Assembly (NCBI RefSeq): GCF_900215535.1
Contig: NZ_OCND01000012.1
Span: forward strand, 1 to 64,000
Source of the DNA: Pseudoxanthomonas wuyuanensis
GTDB taxonomy: Bacteria; Pseudomonadota; Gammaproteobacteria; Xanthomonadales; Xanthomonadaceae
Reading direction: 5' to 3'
Length of the DNA stretch: 64,000 bases
The position numbers were made by a program, and so were the translations under genes. Below are positions 60,968 through 64,000 of the stretch, one piece after another (position 1 is the stretch's first letter; each line of letters begins with the position of its first letter). The notes below the pieces were generated by a model that did no database searches, was not told the DNA's origin, and saw only the letters and a list, made by a program, of their open reading frames with translations.

Positions 60968-61683
60968 CGAAGGCCATCGCCGCCAGTTCGATCGTCGAAC
61001 TGCGCCAGTACACCCTGCATCCGGGCCGCCGCGACGATCTGATCGCACTGTTCGAACGCGAGCTGCTGCAACCGCAGGAAGCCGTTGGCATGCAGGTAAT
61101 CGGCCAGTTCCGGGATCTGGACCGGCCGGATCGCTTCGTCTGGCTGCGCGGCTTTGCCGACATGGAGAAGCGCAGGCAGGCGCTGGGCGATTTCTATGGC
61201 GGACCCATCTGGAAGCGACATCGAACCGAGGCCAATGCGACCATGATCGATTCCGACAACGTGCTGTTGCTGCATCCGGCCGAAGCCGAAACTGCGTTCG
61301 AATTGCCGGATGCCGCGCCGGCCGCGGCGCCGGCCCTGGTGATGGCGGCGCTGCACCATTTCGATGCGCCGGTTTCGCCGCGGTTCCTGGCCTATTTCCA
61401 CCAGCAGCGGCAGCCGCTGCTGGCGGCGATGGGCGCGACCGCGCTGGGCAGCTTTGTCAGCGACTACAGCGAAAACACGTTCCCGGCGCTGCCAGTGCGC
61501 GAAGGCGAACATGTATTCGTCTGGTTCGCCGCGTTCCAGAGCGATGCCATCTGGCAGCGTTGCAGGCCGCTGCTGCAGGCATGGCCGATCATCGATGCGG
61601 ATCCGCTGCCGCCGCCGCGCACGACCGAAATCCTGCGCCTGCAGCCGACCGCGCATTCGCGGCTGGGTTGGCTGAGCGCATGA
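60964..61683 (+). CDS. NIPSNAP-family protein
   Basis: A 239-residue protein. The opening IVELRQYTLHPGRRDDLIAL and the QVIGQFRDLDRPDRFVWLRG core are characteristic of NIPSNAP ferredoxin-like alpha/beta domains; a second, weaker repeat follows (ALVMAALHHFDAPVSPRFLA). Its ATGA overlap with the previous stop shows translational coupling. The molecular role of bacterial members is unclear. Divergent transcription from the two-component system points to control by it. Confidence 0.85.
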   Translation: MTKAIAASSIVELRQYTLHPGRRDDLIALFERELLQPQEAVGMQVIGQFRDLDRPDRFVWLRGFADMEKRRQALGDFYGGPIWKRHRTEANATMIDSDNVLLLHPAEAETAFELPDAAPAAAPALVMAALHHFDAPVSPRFLAYFHQQRQPLLAAMGATALGSFVSDYSENTFPALPVREGEHVFVWFAAFQSDAIWQRCRPLLQAWPIIDADPLPPPRTTEILRLQPTAHSRLGWLSA

Positions 61684-61729
61684 CCAACGGTATCTGGCCG
61701 CTGCCGCCGGTCCAGGCGATGATGCCCGC

Positions 61730-62428
61730 ATGCGCCGCGCCGACCGCCTGTTCCTGATCATCCATGCCCTGCGTGGCCGCCGCTCCGCCCTGCCCGCGCG
61801 TACCCTGGCCGAGACGCTGGCGGTGTCGGTACGCACGGTCTACCGCGACGTTGCCGATCTGCAGCTGTCCGGCGTGCCCATCGAAGGCGAGGCCGGCGTT
61901 GGCTACGTGCTGCGCAAGGGCGCGGACATTCCTCCGCTGATGTTCAGCGCCGAGGAACTGGAAGCATTGGTGGTCGGAACGCGCTTCGTGCGCGCCTTCG
62001 GCGGCAAGCGTCTTTCGGCCGGCGCGCGCTCGGCATTGCTGAAGATCGAAGCGGTGCTGCCGCCGGAGCTGCGCGCGCGCGCGCACCGCACCCGCATCTA
62101 CGCGCCGGAAGTGGAGTCGCGGCTGGAATCCAGCGGCGTCATCGACCGGCTGCATGCGGCCATCGAGGCGCGGCGGGTGTTGCGGCTGTGCTACCGCGAC
62201 CAGTCCGGCGAGGCCAGCGAACGCGAGATCGAACCGCTATGCCTGTCGTTCTGGGGCGGCAGCTGGACGCTGGGCGGCTGGTGCCGGCTGCGCGGCGATT
62301 TCCGCAATTTCCGCCCGGACCGAATCCTGGACCTGTCCGAAACCGGCGAGGTCTTCGCCGAAACTCCCGAGCGCGGCATGGATGCCTATCTGCGCGCCGC
62401 CGGCGTGCGCCCGGATGCGAACCTTTGA
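61730..62428 (+). CDS. WYL-domain transcriptional regulator (YafY-like)
   Basis: A 232-residue regulator. The N-terminal HTH_11 winged helix is clear (MRRADRLFLIIHALRGRRSA, LAETLAVSVRTVYRDVADL); the middle has the PPLMFSAEELEALVVGTRF block, and the end has a WYL domain (LSFWGGSWTLGGWCRLRGDF, RNFRPDRIL). WYL domains sense nucleotides or other ligands. The gene follows the NIPSNAP gene at 46 bases, and may be in the same transcript. Confidence 0.92.
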   Translation: MRRADRLFLIIHALRGRRSALPARTLAETLAVSVRTVYRDVADLQLSGVPIEGEAGVGYVLRKGADIPPLMFSAEELEALVVGTRFVRAFGGKRLSAGARSALLKIEAVLPPELRARAHRTRIYAPEVESRLESSGVIDRLHAAIEARRVLRLCYRDQSGEASEREIEPLCLSFWGGSWTLGGWCRLRGDFRNFRPDRILDLSETGEVFAETPERGMDAYLRAAGVRPDANL

Positions 62429-62437
62429 TGGCCAGGC

Positions 62438-62546
62438 GTGGGAGCGACGCGAGTCGCGACCGCGCCCAGGTAGCCGCCAGGTATGCATGATGAAGAACGC
62501 GCCGCAGCGCGCCCGAAAGGGCGAACAAACAGGTTTCGATCGCGCT
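62438..62546. repeat. REP composite element, second copy (109 bp)
   Basis: It opens GTGGGAGCGACGCGAGTCGC and carries the core GAAGAACGCGCCGCAG. It aligns with the reverse complement of the 58.3-58.4 kb element over about 107 bases with one gap and roughly 25 mismatches by hand. The right REP head is missing: the element ends at the stop codon of the TonB receptor gene. It lies between convergent genes. Confidence 0.8.
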
Positions 62547-64000
62547 TCAGCGGGCGCTTTTCCATTCGGCGCCGATCAGCAGGGTGCGGTCCGGGCCGGG
62601 TTCGTAGAAGCGGCCGTTGCCTTCGTTGACGATCACCGAGCCGATATAGCGATGGTCCAGTACGTTGTCGATGCGCGCGAAGCCGCGCAGCGCGCCCTGG
62701 CCCAGCGCCCAGCGGCGCGACAGTTCCAGGTGCAGCAACGCATAACCGGGCGCCGATTCGCTGGCGATGTCGTTGACCACTACCTCGCCGACTCCGGCGG
62801 CTTCGGCCGCGGCGCTCCAGTTGGCATGCTGCCACTGTAGCCGCGCGAACAGCTGCTGGCGCGGCACGCCGGGAATGCGCGAACCGGCGGTTACCGGCGT
62901 GGCCGGCACGGTGCAACCGCTGCCGGTGCAGATCAGGAAGCCGTCGCGGAAGCTCGCCTGCAGCCAGGTATAGGCCAGCTGCAGATTCCAGTCCTGGCCC
63001 AGCGGGACGTCGAACGAGGCCTCCAGACCCTGCCGGCGCGCGCGGCCGACGTTGCGATAGGTGCTGCGCCCGCCGCTGTTGCTGGCCACCGCCAGCTCGT
63101 CATCGGTATCGGCACGGAACAAGGCGGCTTCGAGGGCGGTGCCGGCGCCGTTTCGCCATTTCATCCCCAGTTCGACATTGCGGCTGATCGCCGGCGCCAG
63201 ATCGAACGCCAGCCCTGCCCCGCCGTCGGCGCGGTAACCGAGTTCGTTGAAGGTCGGCGTTTCGAAGCCGCGGCCTGCGGACAGATAGAAACGAAGATCG
63301 TCGCTGGCGCGGAACATCACACCGCCCACCGGCGTGGTTTGGGCATAGCGCACGCGGCCGCTGTCGTCGGGGTTGACCGCGTTCGCGTAATAGTCCTCGG
63401 AGCGGAAGCGCACCTGGCTATGGCGGACGCCCGCCAGCAGCGACCAGCGTTCGGCCAGCTGCCACCAGGCCTGGACGAACTCGTCGACGTTCTCCACCCG
63501 GTTGCGTTCGTCGCGGCGCAGCGCGCCGCGAACACCCAGGGCGCTGCCGACGTAGTTTTCGTAACCGCGGCGGTGCTGCCGCATCCGTTCGCTATTGGCG
63601 CCGGCCGTCCATTCGAACGGACGCCCCGCCACTTCGCCCTGCCATGACCAGCGCGCGTCCACGCCGCCGTAGTCGTTGTCCAGATCGATCACGCCACCCG
63701 AGTTCAGCGGATTGCCCTGCGCGGCGACCGGCAAGGCCAGGAACTGTTCGACCTGGCGCTGGCCCGCATAGCCGGCCACCCTCAACTGATGGCCACCGGC
63801 GAACGCCTGCGTGTAGACCGCGCCGGCCTGATCCTGCTGCACCGATTTGCGGGTATTGAACTGTTCGGCGACCGCCGCTACCTGGCGCGGGTCCGCATTG
63901 GCCTGCGCGCGGGTCAGTCCCAACGGGTCCTGCGCCTGGGGAATATCCAGGTGGTTGAACAGCAGCGACAGCGTGCCGTCGCTAGCGAGGTCGACATCGA
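62547..64000 (-). CDS. TonB-dependent receptor, N-terminal part missing (YncD/PqqU-like)
   Basis: The frame is open to the right edge of the window, so about 483 C-terminal residues of an outer-membrane beta-barrel are seen; the plug domain and TonB box lie outside. Barrel-type alternating strands continue throughout, with GRGFETPTFNELGYR, a common receptor motif, and the end DNVLDHRYIGSVIVNEGNGR, then FYEPGPDRTLLIGAEW. That ending resembles E. coli YncD (PqqU), a pyrroloquinoline quinone receptor, so PQQ uptake is possible but not shown. It would be energised by the tonB-exbBD products encoded in this window. Confidence 0.9.
   Translation of the reverse strand, partial: DVDLASDGTLSLLFNHLDIPQAQDPLGLTRAQANADPRQVAAVAEQFNTRKSVQQDQAGAVYTQAFAGGHQLRVAGYAGQRQVEQFLALPVAAQGNPLNSGGVIDLDNDYGGVDARWSWQGEVAGRPFEWTAGANSERMRQHRRGYENYVGSALGVRGALRRDERNRVENVDEFVQAWWQLAERWSLLAGVRHSQVRFRSEDYYANAVNPDDSGRVRYAQTTPVGGVMFRASDDLRFYLSAGRGFETPTFNELGYRADGGAGLAFDLAPAISRNVELGMKWRNGAGTALEAALFRADTDDELAVASNSGGRSTYRNVGRARRQGLEASFDVPLGQDWNLQLAYTWLQASFRDGFLICTGSGCTVPATPVTAGSRIPGVPRQQLFARLQWQHANWSAAAEAAGVGEVVVNDIASESAPGYALLHLELSRRWALGQGALRGFARIDNVLDHRYIGSVIVNEGNGRFYEPGPDRTLLIGAEWKSAR

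Noticed and set aside
58454-61048. Leftward frame of 864 codons that includes the response regulator
   Set aside because: Only the last 212 codons match a protein family; the rest is antisense or out of frame with the kinase, DUF1579-like and NIPSNAP genes.

Overview
This is a GC-rich chromosomal segment from a gammaproteobacterium of the Xanthomonadaceae/Lysobacteraceae, and it contains the chromosome replication-origin region. The assignment rests on gene order (rpmH-rnpA-yidC-mnmE leftward, dnaA-dnaN-recF-gyrB rightward, then CPBP, M48, tonB-exbB-exbD-exbD and pdxJ), on REP-like repeats that start GTAGGAGCGACG, and on a truncated first gene whose Gln-rich tail resembles the export domain of Xanthomonas type IV secretion effectors. 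The genus cannot be fixed from this sequence. No tRNA, rRNA, CRISPR array, insertion sequence or prophage was seen.

Layout. 0-12 kb: Na/Pi cotransporter-like protein, MHYT sensor, LysR regulator, AceK, a Pat/PatZ-type protein acetyltransferase, an MDR oxidoreductase, an exported methyltransferase-like protein and RluE. 12-19 kb: HrpB helicase, a modular secreted endonuclease, TatD and a secreted papain-like protein. 19-26 kb: a leftward block with a Ser/Thr kinase-TPR protein, its ECF-like sigma factor, a lipoprotein, an OmpA-domain protein and a low-complexity exported protein. 26-32 kb: two ABC-2 export systems (YadGH and NatAB types) flanking ferredoxin-NADP reductase and a lipoprotein hydrolase. 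33-38 kb: a TonB-C lipoprotein and the mnmE-yidC-rnpA-rpmH block. 38-45 kb: dnaA, oriC candidates, dnaN, recF and gyrB, with three parS-like sites. 45-51 kb: envelope proteins and the TonB energy system with three ExbD genes. 51-58 kb: PdxJ, cardiolipin synthase, a radical SAM protein, a 2OG oxygenase-like protein, fructose-bisphosphatase and an MgtC/DUF4010 membrane protein. 58-64 kb: a two-component system that shares a large palindrome with a divergent DUF1579-like/NIPSNAP operon, a WYL regulator and the C-terminal part of a TonB-dependent receptor.

How it fits together. The window holds DnaA boxes on both sides of dnaA, an AT-rich stretch before dnaN, and one consensus and two variant parS sites within 1.4 kb, two of them inside recF. 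It therefore appears to combine replication initiation with the ParB loading zone. The TonB system would energise receptors such as the one at the right edge. The sigma factor lacks the usual acidic patch in region 2 and sits beside a transmembrane kinase, which suggests sigma activation by phosphorylation.

Repeats are prominent. They include heptanucleotide arrays directly before rluE and mnmE, two related copies of a roughly 110-140 bp REP composite between convergent genes, a CCTCTCCC hairpin family with one copy read in frame inside hrpB, and a paired long palindrome downstream of natB. All function calls come from reading motifs by eye; no database search was run.
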